From Bacteroidales bacterium (GTDB lineage: Bacteria > Bacteroidota > Bacteroidia > Bacteroidales > F082): a stretch of 64,000 nt of DNA. A program made the translations under genes and the position numbers. Where the stretch lies: assembly GCA_016936505.1 (NCBI GenBank), contig JAFGXS010000052.1, positions 62,001-126,000 of the forward strand. The letters run 5' to 3'. Below are positions 34,851-45,564 of this stretch, piece by piece. Position 1 is the first letter of the stretch. Each line of letters starts with the position of its first letter. The notes below the pieces were generated by a model that saw only the letters and a list, made by a program, of their open reading frames with translations, did no database searches and was not told the DNA's origin.

Positions 34851-35993
34851 TTAATTATTCATCAAGTCCTTAAGCTTATCATTCATCTTAAGACGGGTGT
34901 AAGCTTCCTTTAGTGCTTTTAATGTCTGTTCATCTGTGGGTTTAAGTTTCAAAGCTTTCTCTAACCACGGAACAGCAATTTTTAAATTTGAATTGGCCTC
35001 ATCATTAAGTTTTGTATATTCATCCTGAGCACTTAATGGCAAACTATTTGCCTTTCTTTGCAGCACAGCAGCATTATTTACATAAATAGCACCAATATTG
35101 TAGTATGATGCAAAAAAGTTCGGATTAATAGCCAATGATTTTTTATAATTTTCTTCAGCTTGAGCTACATCTTTTAAATCATCATAACTTTTACCTATTA
35201 AAAAATAAAGATTGGCATTACTTGGGCTATTGGGTTCTTTTGCAATAGCTTCTTTTAAGCTTTGAATCAACTGTTTTGACTGACCTTTTTCAAGGTACAT
35301 CTGAGCCTGCTCAAGCAATAAGTTCATATCATCAGGAAAAGCTTTTCTACCCTGTTCTAATGCTTCATTAGCAGCTGTTGTATCTCCCATATCCTTTAAC
35401 GCACGGGTATAATACACATAAGCCTTTGCGTCATTATAACCATCATCAATACTTGCTTTTAAATACTTTGCTGCCATTTTTGAATTTTTAGCCAACAGTG
35501 CACTAATCCCTGCATTAAAAACTGCAGTGGTATCAGTTTTACCAACTAACTTCCCTACCCTATAGGCATCAGCAAAATTTTTCATTGCATCTGCATAATT
35601 CTGAACCTTAAATGCTTCATTACCTTGTTGATAAAATACCGGAGACAATTTACCAATATAATCATCTGCTTCTTTCGTTAAATGACCTTTATCGTCGTAC
35701 TTTTTAACATTTTGCAAGCCACTCAATGCTTTTTCAGCAGCAAGAGAATCTAATTTTTTATATATAGGTAGCGGGCTGGAAGCAATACCATAATATACTT
35801 CTCCATAAAATAGCCAGGTTTTAGCATCAGTTTTGGTTTTTTCATTTTTTACAGCTTCATCAATAGCTTCCTTTGCCTTATCTAACTGTCCCTTATCCAA
35901 ATAAAGGTAAGCTTTGGTGCGATTACTTTTTTGAGCAAAACCGCTTACTGAGACCAATAAGCCCATTACTACAAGTAAAATTAATTTTTTCAT
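34851..35993 (-). CDS. exported tetratricopeptide-repeat protein
   Basis: A 380-residue TPR protein with a signal peptide (MKKLILLVVMGLLVSVSGFAQ, cut after FAQ). At least six TPR-like helical pairs can be traced, for example AYLYLDKGQLDKAKEAIDEAV near the N-terminus and YFLIGKSYDDLKDVAQAEENYKKSLAINP near residue 280. The frame opens at 36032, upstream of a -7 box at 36015-36022, so the ATG at 35993 is the start. Periplasmic or outer-membrane scaffolding is likely; partner unknown. Confidence 0.75.
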   Translation of the reverse strand: MKKLILLVVMGLLVSVSGFAQKSNRTKAYLYLDKGQLDKAKEAIDEAVKNEKTKTDAKTWLFYGEVYYGIASSPLPIYKKLDSLAAEKALSGLQNVKKYDDKGHLTKEADDYIGKLSPVFYQQGNEAFKVQNYADAMKNFADAYRVGKLVGKTDTTAVFNAGISALLAKNSKMAAKYLKASIDDGYNDAKAYVYYTRALKDMGDTTAANEALEQGRKAFPDDMNLLLEQAQMYLEKGQSKQLIQSLKEAIAKEPNSPSNANLYFLIGKSYDDLKDVAQAEENYKKSLAINPNFFASYYNIGAIYVNNAAVLQRKANSLPLSAQDEYTKLNDEANSNLKIAVPWLEKALKLKPTDEQTLKALKEAYTRLKMNDKLKDLMNN

Positions 35994-36014
35994 TTTTCCA
36001 GATTTAAATTTGTG

Positions 36015-36022
36015 CAAATATA
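36015..36022 (-). promoter_or_regulatory. -7 box of the TPR gene
   Basis: CAAATATA reads TATATTTG on the minus strand, 21 bases before the ATG at 35993. It rules out the longer reading frame start at 36032. Confidence 0.5.
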
Positions 36023-36087
36023 CCAATAACAAAAAAGTTACTGTTTAAAAAATGTTAAGTTATAATAATAGAACCACTTTCAATTTA

Positions 36088-38628
36088 CTAATCCGCAATA
36101 GGATCTTCTGTTTTTCCTGTATTTTGGCCTTCATTATCAATCATACTTGAATCATCCTCCATATTTTCTTCATCTTCAGGAATGTCGACCTTTGCCACAG
36201 CAGCTATTTCATCTTCATCTTTTAGTGTTATTAACCGAACACCCTGAGTTGCTCTTCCCATAGTCCTCAGTGAACTAACTGAAATCCTGATTGTAATTCC
36301 TGATTTATTAATAATCATCAGGTCAGCCTGATCGGTAACATCCTTAATTGCGATAAGATCACCTGTTTTATCCGTAATATTAAGTGTTTTAACTCCTTTA
36401 CCTCCACGGTTGGTAACCCTGTAATCTTCTATACTGGATCGTTTACCATAGCCTCTCTCTGAAACAACAAGAACATCCTGCTCTTCAGGATTATCAACAC
36501 ATACCATGCCAATTACTTCATCCTTATCGTTTGCCAGGGTAATTCCGCGTACACCAGAAGCTGTTCTACCCATTGGTCTTACTGTATCTTCAGGGAAACG
36601 AATAGCGCGTCCCGATCTTAGGGCAAGCATAACTTCACTGTTACCACTGGTGAGGCGAGCCTCAAGCAACTCATCCCCATCCCTTACAGTAATGGCATTT
36701 ATCCCCATTTGTCTTGGCCTTGAATAAGCCTCTAATGAAGTCTTCTTAATAACTCCTTTTTTGGTAGCCAAAATAATAAAGTTGTTATTGATGTATTCTT
36801 CATCTTTAAGGTCAACAACATTAATGAAAGCTTTAACAGAGTCATCTGGACTGATTTGAATCAAATTCTGAATAGCTCTTCCCTTTGAAGTTTTGGAACC
36901 TTCAGGAATTTCAAATACTCTTAACCAGAATACCTTGCCTTGTTCGGTAAACAAGAGAATATAATTATGATTCGTTCCTATAAACAAATGCTCTAAAAAG
37001 TCCTCATCGCGGGTGGTGCTACCTCTTGAACCCTTTCCACCTCTGGCCTGAACCCGATATTCACTTAATGATGTTCTTTTAATGTATCCCAAATGTGAAA
37101 TTGTAATCACTACAGCTTCATCCGGAATAACATCTTCCATTTTGATATCTTCTGCTGAATAAACAATTACAGAACGGCGTTCATCTCCATACTTTTCCTT
37201 GATCCCAATCAACTCCTTTTTAATAATATCCATTCTGAGGTTGAAATCATCCAGGATTTCTTTCAATTCTGCTATCAGTTTCTGTAACTCAGCATAATCT
37301 TCTTTAATTTTATCCCTTTCAAGACCCGTTAACTTTTGCAAACGCATATCTAGAATGGCACGTGCCTGAAGTTCACTCAATTCGAAACGACTGATCAGCC
37401 CTTCACGTGCTTCTTCAGGGTTCTTAGACGCACGAATCAGAGCAATTACTTCATCAATATGATCCAGTGCTATCAATAAACCTTCAAGGATATGAGCTTT
37501 CTTTTCTGCTTCCTGCAAATCAAAACGGGTTCTCCTCACAACCACTTCGTGTCTGTGGTTCACATAGTGATGAATTAAATCTTTTAGATTAAGAGTTTGC
37601 GGACGACCATTTACCAACGCAATATTGTTAACGCTGAAAGAACTCTGCAGGGCAGTATGTTTGTAGAGCTGATTGATTACAATGCTGGGTAATGCATCTC
37701 TTTTCAAGTCATAAACAATACGCATACCGTTTCTGTCAGATTCATCATTAATATCACTAATGCCTTCAATCTTTTTTTCGTTAACCAAGTCGGCTGTTTT
37801 CTTAATCATTTCAGCCTTATTTACCATATAAGGTAACTCAGTTACCACCAGGCGCTCTTTACCATTTTCCCCTTCTTCAACATTAATCTGCCCACGCATG
37901 ACCACACGACCACGACCAGTCTCAAAAGCTTCTTTTATTCCCTCATAACCGTAAAGGATACCTCCGGTAGGAAAATCGGGAGCTTTAACGTAATTCATCA
38001 ACTCACTGATAGTAATATCATTATTATCAATATAAGCTATGATACCATCAACCACCTCAGATAAATTATGAGGAGGCATATTTGTTGCCATCCCGACAGC
38101 AATTCCTGATGCTCCATTCACAAGCAAATTAGGAATTAAAGCCGGTAAAACTGTAGGTTCTTTTAAACTGTCATCAAAATTATTCTGAAGATCAACAGTA
38201 TCCTTTTCCAGATCGACCAACATTTCTTCAGCAACCTTTTTCAGTCGTGCTTCAGTATAACGCATAGCAGCAGGGCTATCGCCATCAACCGAACCAAAGT
38301 TTCCCTGGCCGTCAACCAATGGATATCGTAATGACCAATCCTGGGCCATACGAACCATCGTATCGTAAACAGAACTATCGCCATGAGGATGGAACTTACC
38401 CAGTACCTCCCCTACAATTCTTGCTGACTTTTTATAGGGCCGATTGGAATATACTCCCAATTCATGCATCCCAAATAATACCCTGCGATGAACCGGTTTC
38501 ATACCATCTCGGACATCGGGCAGAGCTCTTGAAACAATTACCGACATCGAATAATCGATGTAGGCAGATTTCATTTGGTTTTCAATATTTACTTTTACTA
38601 TCTTTTCTCCTTCATGAACACTTTCCAT
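36088..38628 (-). CDS. gyrA: DNA gyrase subunit A
   Basis: The 846-residue breakage-reunion subunit of gyrase. The catalytic Tyr124 lies in [10 protein letters not shown]. The quinolone-determining region reads [12 protein letters not shown] (79-90), with Ser85 and Asp89 at the E. coli Ser83/Asp87 positions, the sensitive type. The C-terminal beta-pinwheel carries the GyrA-box variant QARGGKG. The acidic tail ([11 protein letters not shown]) is common. The gene is divergent from clpC. GyrB is not in the window. Confidence 0.97.
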   Translation of the reverse strand: MESVHEGEKIVKVNIENQMKSAYIDYSMSVIVSRALPDVRDGMKPVHRRVLFGMHELGVYSNRPYKKSARIVGEVLGKFHPHGDSSVYDTMVRMAQDWSLRYPLVDGQGNFGSVDGDSPAAMRYTEARLKKVAEEMLVDLEKDTVDLQNNFDDSLKEPTVLPALIPNLLVNGASGIAVGMATNMPPHNLSEVVDGIIAYIDNNDITISELMNYVKAPDFPTGGILYGYEGIKEAFETGRGRVVMRGQINVEEGENGKERLVVTELPYMVNKAEMIKKTADLVNEKKIEGISDINDESDRNGMRIVYDLKRDALPSIVINQLYKHTALQSSFSVNNIALVNGRPQTLNLKDLIHHYVNHRHEVVVRRTRFDLQEAEKKAHILEGLLIALDHIDEVIALIRASKNPEEAREGLISRFELSELQARAILDMRLQKLTGLERDKIKEDYAELQKLIAELKEILDDFNLRMDIIKKELIGIKEKYGDERRSVIVYSAEDIKMEDVIPDEAVVITISHLGYIKRTSLSEYRVQARGGKGSRGSTTRDEDFLEHLFIGTNHNYILLFTEQGKVFWLRVFEIPEGSKTSKGRAIQNLIQISPDDSVKAFINVVDLKDEEYINNNFIILATKKGVIKKTSLEAYSRPRQMGINAITVRDGDELLEARLTSGNSEVMLALRSGRAIRFPEDTVRPMGRTASGVRGITLANDKDEVIGMVCVDNPEEQDVLVVSERGYGKRSSIEDYRVTNRGGKGVKTLNITDKTGDLIAIKDVTDQADLMIINKSGITIRISVSSLRTMGRATQGVRLITLKDEDEIAAVAKVDIPEDEENMEDDSSMIDNEGQNTGKTEDPIAD

Positions 38629-38670
38629 GCATTCAACTCCTAGTCGTTAGTTAATAATAACACAAGGGAG

Positions 38671-38678
38671 CAAAAGTA
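38671..38678 (-). promoter_or_regulatory. -7 box of gyrA
   Basis: CAAAAGTA reads TACTTTTG on the minus strand, 42 bases before the gyrA ATG. Confidence 0.5.
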
Positions 38679-38766
38679 CTATTTATTATAGAAAATAAAA
38701 AGCTTTCTATGGTCTAAGTATTAAAATGTTTTAACAATAATATGTTTGTAAAATTACCTTTCTTTA

Positions 38767-38797
38767 TTGTAATTCCTGAACACCGGAATTATCTTTG
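38767..38797 (+). promoter_or_regulatory. candidate clpC promoter with an inverted repeat in its spacer
   Basis: TTG (38767-38769), 20 bases, then TATCTTTG (38790-38797). The spacer is almost exactly an inverted repeat, TAATTCC (38770-38776), 8 bases, GGAATTA (38785-38791). A regulator bound there would block the promoter. A second -7-like TAATTTTG lies nearer the gene at 38884-38891. Confidence 0.5.
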
Positions 38798-38915
38798 TTA
38801 TCCTCATCGATTTATCAGAGCTAACTGACAAATGCGATTTGGTCTATTTTTTGTAGAGAGATGAATCATATAAAGCTTATGCTTAATTTTGCAAAGAAAT
38901 ATTGAGGACAAATTT

Positions 38916-41495
38916 ATGGATACGAAGTTTTCAAACAGAATGAAAGACGTTATGTCGTACAGCCGTGAAGAAGCTATTCGACTAGGAAACAATTATATTG
39001 GATTAGAACATTTGCTGCTTGGCATTTTGCGTGAAGGAGAAGGTATTGCAGTACAGATTCTTCATTACTTTGGTGTTGATATGAAAAAACTTAAAAAGGA
39101 AATTGAGAGCTCTGTCAGAAATTCAGATGAGATCAAAATTGAGATGGAAAACATCCCTGTTGTTAAACAGGCAGAAAAAGCTTTAAAAATTACCTATCTA
39201 GAGGCTAAGGTTCTTAAAAGCGAATTAATTGATACCGAACATTTAATGCTAGCGATCTTAAAAGATGAGAATAATTTGGTTACACACAAATTAAACATTG
39301 TTGGAGTTGATTACGAGAGCTTTAAAGATGAATTAAAAAACATCTTGAAAAACAATGAGAATTTGCCTAAGCCCTCTTCACCACGGTCCAGTTTTTCCAA
39401 TGAAGATGAAGGCGATGAGTTTAGCGAGGAAAAACCACCTCTAAATCCCAAAAAAGGTGAATCTAAATCAAGTACACCGGTTTTGGATAATTTTGGTACC
39501 GACCTTACAAAAGCTGCACAGGAAGGCAGATTAGATCCAATTGTTGGAAGAAATAAAGAGCTTGAACGTATTTCGCAGGTTCTGAGCAGAAGAAAAAAGA
39601 ATAACCCGATTTTAATCGGAGAACCTGGCGTTGGTAAGTCGGCTATTGCAGAAGGACTTGCTTTACGTATAGTCAATAGAAAAGTCTCACGTGTTTTATT
39701 CAACAAACGAATTGTAACACTTGATTTAGCCTCACTTGTAGCCGGAACGAAATATCGCGGTCAGTTTGAAGAGCGTATGAAAGCAGTCCTTAACGAGCTG
39801 ACAAAAAATCCGGATATCATTTTATTTATAGATGAAATTCATACTATTGTCGGTGCCGGAAATGCAACAGGATCATTGGATGCATCAAACCTATTTAAGC
39901 CTGCTCTTGCCCGCGGAGAACTCCAATGTATTGGAGCTACTACTCTGGACGAATACAGACAGTATATTGAAAAAGACGGAGCTTTGGAACGCAGGTTCCA
40001 GAAAATTTTGGTTGATCCTACTTCGGCTGATGAAACAGAACATATTCTTGATAATATTAAAGAAAAATATGAGGATCATCATTTGGTTCGCTACACTCCT
40101 GAAGCAATTAAAGCATGTGTCAGTTTGACAGAACGCTATATTAGCGACCGCTATTTACCGGATAAGGCTATTGACGCTCTGGATGAAGCCGGTGCCAGAA
40201 TTCACATCAGCAATATTCATGTTCCGGCCGAAATTGTCAATCTGGAGAAATCGATTGACGAAATAAAACAGAAAAAAGTTCAGGCCATTAGTGCTCAAAA
40301 ATTTGAAGAGGCTGCCCAATTTAGAGATATCGAACGTAGATATCTCGAGCAGTTGGAAAAGAGCAAGAAAAAATGGGAAGAAGAAGCTAACATTCACAGA
40401 GAAGTTGTGAATGAAGAAAATGTTGCCGAAGTAGTTGCCATGATGACTGGTATTCCGGTTACAAACATTGCCCAAAGTGAAAGCGAGCGGCTGATGAATA
40501 TGGAAAGTGAACTTGAAAAAGAAGTTATTGGTCAAAATCAGGCAATTGCAAAAGTAGTTAAAGCAATTCGCAGAAACCGTGCAGGATTAAAAGATCCGAA
40601 TAAACCAATCGGTTCATTCATATTTCTTGGCCCAACAGGAGTTGGAAAAACATATCTGGCAAAAATGCTTGCAAAATTCATGTTCGACACTGAAGATGCA
40701 TTGATTCGTATTGACATGAGTGAATACATGGAAAAATTTGCGGTGTCCAGACTGGTTGGAGCGCCTCCAGGATATGTTGGATATGAAGAAGGTGGACAAT
40801 TAACGGAAAAAGTAAGACGTCGCCCCTATTCTATTATTTTATTGGATGAAATTGAAAAAGCTCACCCTGATGTTTTCCATCTTCTACTCCAAATGCTGGA
40901 CGATGGTCAGTTAACTGATAGTCTTGGAAGAAAAGTTGATTTTAAGAATACCATCATCATAATGACTTCAAATATTGGCTCACGACAGTTAAAAGATTTT
41001 GGTGAAGGCATTGGATTTAGCACTAATGCCCGTCAACAAAGCCGTGCCAGTCGTACTTTTGGCGTTATTGAAAATGCTTTGAAACGTGCTTTTGCTCCTG
41101 AGTTTCTGAACCGAATTGATGACTTGGTTATTTTTGATTCCCTGGAACGTGAAGACATCTACAAAATTATTGATATTGAGTTGTCTCATTTATACGGAAG
41201 AATACATGGCATGGGCTATAAGATTACTGTTTCTTCAAAAGCCAAAGATTTCATCATTGAAAAGGGCTGGGATGAGCAATACGGTGCCCGACCGCTTAAA
41301 AGAGCCATCCAAAAGTATATTGAAGATGAGTTAGCCGAAGAAATCATTAAAAGCAGCCTGAAAGAAGGAGATACAATTGCTGTTGATTTTGACGCAAAAA
41401 AAGAAGAAATCGCAGTTAAAATTAAGAAAGCAACGGCTACTAAAAAGACTACAACTAGTAAAAAAAAGTCTCCGACGAAAAAAACTAAGGAATAA
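38916..41495 (+). CDS. clpC: Clp protease ATPase ClpC
   Basis: An AAA+ unfoldase of 859 residues feeding ClpP. Order: two Clp N repeats (about 5-140; [25 protein letters not shown]), first AAA with [15 protein letters not shown] and [12 protein letters not shown], a UVR motif ([11 protein letters not shown]), and second AAA with [16 protein letters not shown] and [14 protein letters not shown]. The frame opens at a TTG (38889), but ATG 38916 ([13 protein letters not shown]) is the natural start. A Lys/Thr-rich tail ([17 protein letters not shown]) ends the protein. No mcsA/mcsB or ctsR is adjacent. Confidence 0.95.
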   Translation: MDTKFSNRMKDVMSYSREEAIRLGNNYIGLEHLLLGILREGEGIAVQILHYFGVDMKKLKKEIESSVRNSDEIKIEMENIPVVKQAEKALKITYLEAKVLKSELIDTEHLMLAILKDENNLVTHKLNIVGVDYESFKDELKNILKNNENLPKPSSPRSSFSNEDEGDEFSEEKPPLNPKKGESKSSTPVLDNFGTDLTKAAQEGRLDPIVGRNKELERISQVLSRRKKNNPILIGEPGVGKSAIAEGLALRIVNRKVSRVLFNKRIVTLDLASLVAGTKYRGQFEERMKAVLNELTKNPDIILFIDEIHTIVGAGNATGSLDASNLFKPALARGELQCIGATTLDEYRQYIEKDGALERRFQKILVDPTSADETEHILDNIKEKYEDHHLVRYTPEAIKACVSLTERYISDRYLPDKAIDALDEAGARIHISNIHVPAEIVNLEKSIDEIKQKKVQAISAQKFEEAAQFRDIERRYLEQLEKSKKKWEEEANIHREVVNEENVAEVVAMMTGIPVTNIAQSESERLMNMESELEKEVIGQNQAIAKVVKAIRRNRAGLKDPNKPIGSFIFLGPTGVGKTYLAKMLAKFMFDTEDALIRIDMSEYMEKFAVSRLVGAPPGYVGYEEGGQLTEKVRRRPYSIILLDEIEKAHPDVFHLLLQMLDDGQLTDSLGRKVDFKNTIIIMTSNIGSRQLKDFGEGIGFSTNARQQSRASRTFGVIENALKRAFAPEFLNRIDDLVIFDSLEREDIYKIIDIELSHLYGRIHGMGYKITVSSKAKDFIIEKGWDEQYGARPLKRAIQKYIEDELAEEIIKSSLKEGDTIAVDFDAKKEEIAVKIKKATATKKTTTSKKKSPTKKTKE

Positions 41496-41500
41496 AAGAG

Positions 41501-41527
41501 AAACCGGCCACTGAGCCGGTTTTTTTA
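41501..41527. terminator. bidirectional terminator between clpC and aroC
   Basis: AAACCGGC (41501-41508) pairs with GCCGGTTT (41515-41522) and runs into a T-tract. Confidence 0.88.
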
Positions 41528-42616
41528 TAATACGTCTTTCATTGTAGATAATCGGTTCAGTAAATAATGATCTACCAAAACCATAGCGGCCATAGCTTCA
41601 ACTATTGGAACTGCTCTGGGCAAAACGGTAACGTCATGTCTGCCTTTTCCTTTTAAAACGATCTCATTTCCCTCTTTGTCTACAGTTCTTTGATCCTTCA
41701 TCACTGTTGCAATTGGTTTAAAGGCTACATTAAAATAAACATCGCTGCCATTGGAAATTCCCCCCTGAACTCCGCCTGAATGATTGGTTAAGGTTGTAAG
41801 ATGATCTTTTGTTCCAGTAAATAAATCATTATGTTCAGAACCTTTCATACCGGGAGCTCTGAATCCTGATCCGTATTCAAAACCTTTTACCGCATTAATA
41901 CTTAACATAGCTTTTCCAAGATCTGCATGTAATTTATCAAAGACAGGTGCACCCAGACCTTTAGGCATTCCTGAAACCACACATCCAACAACACCGCCCA
42001 AAGTATCCCCTTCAGCTGCTGTAACTTCAATCAGATCAATCATTTTTTGGGTTGTTTCTGCATCAGGACAGCGCAAAGGGGATTCATCCACTCTTCTCAA
42101 ATCATCAATAGTCAATTCTTTTTCAAGAACTACATGGTTAAGTTGTTTGATAAATGCATGTATTTCAACTCCAATTTCTTTTAAGAATATTTTTGCAAAA
42201 GCTCCGGCTACAACCCGGGCTATTGTCTCACGTGCAGAAGAGCGCCCACCTCCTCTATGATCCCTTACTCCATACTTCTGATCGTAAGTATAATCTGCAT
42301 GGGAAGGCCTGTAAGTATTCTTTAAATGATCATAATCAAATGAATGTTGATCTTTGTTCCATATAACAAAACCAATCGGAGTTCCTGTAGTTATATTTTC
42401 AAAAACACCCGATAGAATCTCAAACCGGTCTTCCTCCTGACGCGGACTTACCCATTTTGATTGACCGGGGCGACGTCTGTTCAATTCGTTCTGAATAAAA
42501 TCCATATCAATAGTCAATCCTGCAGGTAAACCCTCTATTACGCCACCAATTGCTTTACCGTGTGATTCTCCAAAACTTGTTAGTGTAAAAATTTTTCCAA
42601 AACTATTCCCGGCCAT
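41525..42616 (-). CDS. aroC: chorismate synthase
   Basis: The last shikimate step, converting EPSP to chorismate with reduced FMN. The 363 residues have [68 protein letters not shown] (the signature with catalytic His and Arg) and GSEHNDLF. It stands alone between two transcription units. No other aro genes are nearby. Confidence 0.97.
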   Translation of the reverse strand: MAGNSFGKIFTLTSFGESHGKAIGGVIEGLPAGLTIDMDFIQNELNRRRPGQSKWVSPRQEEDRFEILSGVFENITTGTPIGFVIWNKDQHSFDYDHLKNTYRPSHADYTYDQKYGVRDHRGGGRSSARETIARVVAGAFAKIFLKEIGVEIHAFIKQLNHVVLEKELTIDDLRRVDESPLRCPDAETTQKMIDLIEVTAAEGDTLGGVVGCVVSGMPKGLGAPVFDKLHADLGKAMLSINAVKGFEYGSGFRAPGMKGSEHNDLFTGTKDHLTTLTNHSGGVQGGISNGSDVYFNVAFKPIATVMKDQRTVDKEGNEIVLKGKGRHDVTVLPRAVPIVEAMAAMVLVDHYLLNRLSTMKDVL

Positions 42617-42630
42617 ATCAGTCTATATTA

Positions 42631-42638
42631 TAAATTTG
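42631..42638 (+). promoter_or_regulatory. -7 box of the lipoprotein gene
   Basis: TAAATTTG matches TAnnTTTG and lies 39 bases upstream of the ATG at 42678. Confidence 0.4.
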
Positions 42639-42677
42639 CACTTAATGATTACCCCTTAATTAATAATATTTTATTTG

Positions 42678-43349
42678 ATGAACAAACATAGTACAAATTT
42701 ATTCATTCTTGCAGTTTTAATTACTGTTGCTTCACTTTCCGGATGCAACAGCCTTTTTCAAAACGACACACCTTATTACAAGATTTCGCAGCCCATGAAG
42801 GATTATTGTTATTTTGACAAAGGTAGCTTTTGGGTTTATCAAAATGATTCAACCGGAGTTTCTGATTCTGTAATAGTCTCTGATATAAATTCATATATTG
42901 CTTTTCATGCTGTTGATGCTAATACAGCTGCCTTTAACTATGATGTCATTGAAACCTCATACGATACAAACACATTTGTTCATACTACTGGAATTTATGC
43001 TGGCAAACCTGGTGATAACGGACAAAGCGGTCTTTACAGAATTTTTTACACTTCCACCAACTTTGTATTGGCATTTGCTCCGGAATACAATGTAGGTGAA
43101 GCTCAGCTATTGGGTGGTCAGGAAGGTGTGTACACCAATATTGACAGCACTGTTAGCTTATCTTTCAACGGCTATAATTTCACTAATGTTTATCACACCC
43201 AGGAGAAAGTTTCAATTGATGGTAGCGACACCACATGGTACGACTTTTACTTTGCCCCGCATTATGGTTTGGTTAAATGGGTAAAAAGCTATCAGGGAAG
43301 TACAGAATCTTATAGTTTAAAATCATCTGATCTTATTCAGAAAAAATAA
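42678..43349 (+). CDS. uncharacterised lipoprotein
   Basis: A 223-residue protein with a lipoprotein signal peptide: MNKHSTNLFILAVLITVASLSGC, lipobox LSGC with the acylated Cys about residue 23. The mature part is beta-rich and opens near YCYFDKGSFWVYQNDST, then has alternating strands ending HYGLVKWVKSYQGSTESYSL. That ending resembles the closing strand of calycin-like envelope proteins in Bacteroidota, but no family is certain. The frame includes a TTG directly before the ATG; ATG 42678 is preferred. Confidence 0.7.
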   Translation: MNKHSTNLFILAVLITVASLSGCNSLFQNDTPYYKISQPMKDYCYFDKGSFWVYQNDSTGVSDSVIVSDINSYIAFHAVDANTAAFNYDVIETSYDTNTFVHTTGIYAGKPGDNGQSGLYRIFYTSTNFVLAFAPEYNVGEAQLLGGQEGVYTNIDSTVSLSFNGYNFTNVYHTQEKVSIDGSDTTWYDFYFAPHYGLVKWVKSYQGSTESYSLKSSDLIQKK

Positions 43350-43353
43350 TAAA

Positions 43354-43378
43354 AAAAGAGGCATAAAGCCTCTTTTTT
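43354..43378. terminator. bidirectional terminator between the lipoprotein and DUF349 genes
   Basis: AAAAGAGGC pairs with GCCTCTTTT around a 5-base A-rich loop, flanked by A and T runs. Confidence 0.85.
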
Positions 43379-43385
43379 TATTTCA

Positions 43386-45410
43386 TTACTCAAGTTCCTG
43401 ATCTATAAGTTTCAATTTATCGTTCAGGCTTTTTAATTCTGCTTTTGCCTGTTCAATTTTCTTCTCAAATCCGAGTTTCAAAGCATTTGATTGTTTTGAA
43501 TCAGAAAAAAATCCGATGTTGTTTTCCCAAAGTATAATTTCCTCTTTGAGTTTTTTAATCTTCGAATACAGGTGCGAACGCTCTTTTAAAATCTGTTGTT
43601 CTCCCTGATTTGAAGTTTTGAAATTTTCCAGTCTCTGCTTGAACTGAATATTGGTAATTTCGTTAGAAGAAATTGAAAGTTTCTTCAATAAATCATTATA
43701 TGTTTCACGAAACTTATTCTGTATCTTATCTTTCTCTTTAAAAACAACATGTCCTATTTCATCCCAACGTTTTTTCATTTCACGCAAGGCTTCCATATTT
43801 TTTTCTTTTGAACCTCTGGTAGCAAAATGAATCATTTCATCAATAATGGCTTGCTTCATATTGAGGTTTTCTTCTTCATTTTCCTTACGCGATTTGTAAA
43901 ACTCCGATTTGTTGTTGAAAAAAGTATCACACGCAGCTCTGAACCGTTTCCAGATTTTATCAGAAAATTTTCTTGGCACAGGACCAATTTCTTTCCATTC
44001 TTTTTGAAGTGAAATTAGCTCGTCTGTGGTTATTTTCCATGAAGTACTATTCTGAATCTCTTCAGCTCTTTCGCAGAGTTTAATTTTCAGATTATAGTTT
44101 TCGTTTTGCTGCTGCTTTAATTCGGAAAAATAATCCCGTTTCTTTTTGTAGAACCCGTCCAAAGAAGTTTTAAAACGGCTCCAGATTTCATCATTCTGCA
44201 CTTTTGGAGCTCTTCCAACTGTCTTCCAGGTTTTCATCAACTCTGCTATTTTATCCGATGCTTTTTCAACGCCTTTAATTGAATTAAAATCAACTTCAGA
44301 AACAAAAGCTTCTATTTTTTCACATAGCTCCAATTTGGCATCATAGTTTTCTTTCTGGCCTTCCTGAAGGTTTTTATAATGCTCACGACGTTGCAGATTG
44401 ATTTGGTCGGAAGCATTCTTAAATCGCTCCCATATTTCGTCATTATTCTCTCTGGGAACCGGACCTATTTCACGCCATTCGTCATGATATTTCTGAAGCA
44501 GTTTAAATGTTTTATAATTAGGTTCGGCACTTAATAATTGTTCTGTTTTTTCACAAAGATCAATTTTCTGTTCCAGGTTCTTTCTCAGATCCAGATCACG
44601 TAGTTCTTTATTTATGCGAACCTTATCAAAAAATTTCTCAACCAGAAAATGATAATTCTGCCACAGGTTGTTATTCTCAACGGCCGGTACAACTCCAATA
44701 CTTTTCCATTTTTCCTGTAATTCCTGAAAATGATCGTAGGTTTTTTTCAAAGTTTCTTCCGAATTGATCAGTTCTCTTAGTTCCTCAAGAATACCAAGCT
44801 TTTCATCCAGATTTACCTGTTTTTGTTTTTCTAATTCTTCAGTGAACTTTGATTTATTATGTCTGTAAACAGAAAAAGCGTTATTAAATCTTACTTCCAA
44901 AGGATCGGCAATAGACTGAAAATCTTCTTCATTTCCACCTTCTGCAACAAAATCCTGTCTCTTACTCTCTATATCTTCTTTATTTCTCCTGTAAAAGGCC
45001 CCCTTAATAAAAGCAACCTGTTTCTTTATTTTTGTAATATCTTTTTCCCCAACAATATCTTCGAGCATTTCAATCAGCTCTTGTTTATTCAAATGATCAT
45101 AGTCAATATCTTCATAAACAGAATCGTGCATTTTAAGAACTGCTTGCGTATCCATAAACATTCGGATAATTGCCTGTCGTTCGTCTTCAGTAATTTGCTC
45201 ACCATTTGATTCAACCAGAACTGTACCTAATTGATTTTCAGTTTTATTACCATCTGAAATCAAATCAATAATAGTTTGCTTTGTTTCACTGTCAACCTGG
45301 CTTGATTCATTGGCCAATTTTTCTGCTTTTTCAGCACTAACGGACTTCTCCTCCCGAACCTTTGTCATTTCTTGTTCAGGATTCTGATCGTTGAGATTTT
45401 TTGTTTCCAT
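43386..45410 (-). CDS. DUF349 repeat protein
   Basis: A 674-residue cytoplasmic protein that is almost all charged helix. It carries at least four DUF349 repeats, recognisable as LxKxWKxIGPVPRxxxxxIWxRF, for example LQKEWKEIGPVPRKFSDKIW and LMKTWKTVGRAPKVQNDEIW. The N-terminal 70 residues are acidic and low in complexity; a C-terminal coiled coil (KIKKLKEEIILWENNI...KAELKSLNDKLKLIDQ) closes it. DUF349 proteins in bacteria are uncharacterised. There is no signal peptide or membrane segment. Confidence 0.8.
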   Translation of the reverse strand: METKNLNDQNPEQEMTKVREEKSVSAEKAEKLANESSQVDSETKQTIIDLISDGNKTENQLGTVLVESNGEQITEDERQAIIRMFMDTQAVLKMHDSVYEDIDYDHLNKQELIEMLEDIVGEKDITKIKKQVAFIKGAFYRRNKEDIESKRQDFVAEGGNEEDFQSIADPLEVRFNNAFSVYRHNKSKFTEELEKQKQVNLDEKLGILEELRELINSEETLKKTYDHFQELQEKWKSIGVVPAVENNNLWQNYHFLVEKFFDKVRINKELRDLDLRKNLEQKIDLCEKTEQLLSAEPNYKTFKLLQKYHDEWREIGPVPRENNDEIWERFKNASDQINLQRREHYKNLQEGQKENYDAKLELCEKIEAFVSEVDFNSIKGVEKASDKIAELMKTWKTVGRAPKVQNDEIWSRFKTSLDGFYKKKRDYFSELKQQQNENYNLKIKLCERAEEIQNSTSWKITTDELISLQKEWKEIGPVPRKFSDKIWKRFRAACDTFFNNKSEFYKSRKENEEENLNMKQAIIDEMIHFATRGSKEKNMEALREMKKRWDEIGHVVFKEKDKIQNKFRETYNDLLKKLSISSNEITNIQFKQRLENFKTSNQGEQQILKERSHLYSKIKKLKEEIILWENNIGFFSDSKQSNALKLGFEKKIEQAKAELKSLNDKLKLIDQELE

Positions 45411-45473
45411 TTTAATTCATTAAATAAATATCCGGTTTCGTAAAAGATTCCGGTTAGTAGAGTTCTAATCGTG

Positions 45474-45481
45474 CAAAAATA
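45474..45481 (-). promoter_or_regulatory. -7 box of the DUF349 gene
   Basis: CAAAAATA reads TATTTTTG on the minus strand, 63 bases upstream of the ATG. Confidence 0.45.
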
Positions 45482-45564
45482 AGAATTTCTTCAAAAACCA
45501 ACCTGATCGTTAGTTGAATTATACCAAGTAAAGAAAACCGGAATAAATATTATATGAAATAGTG

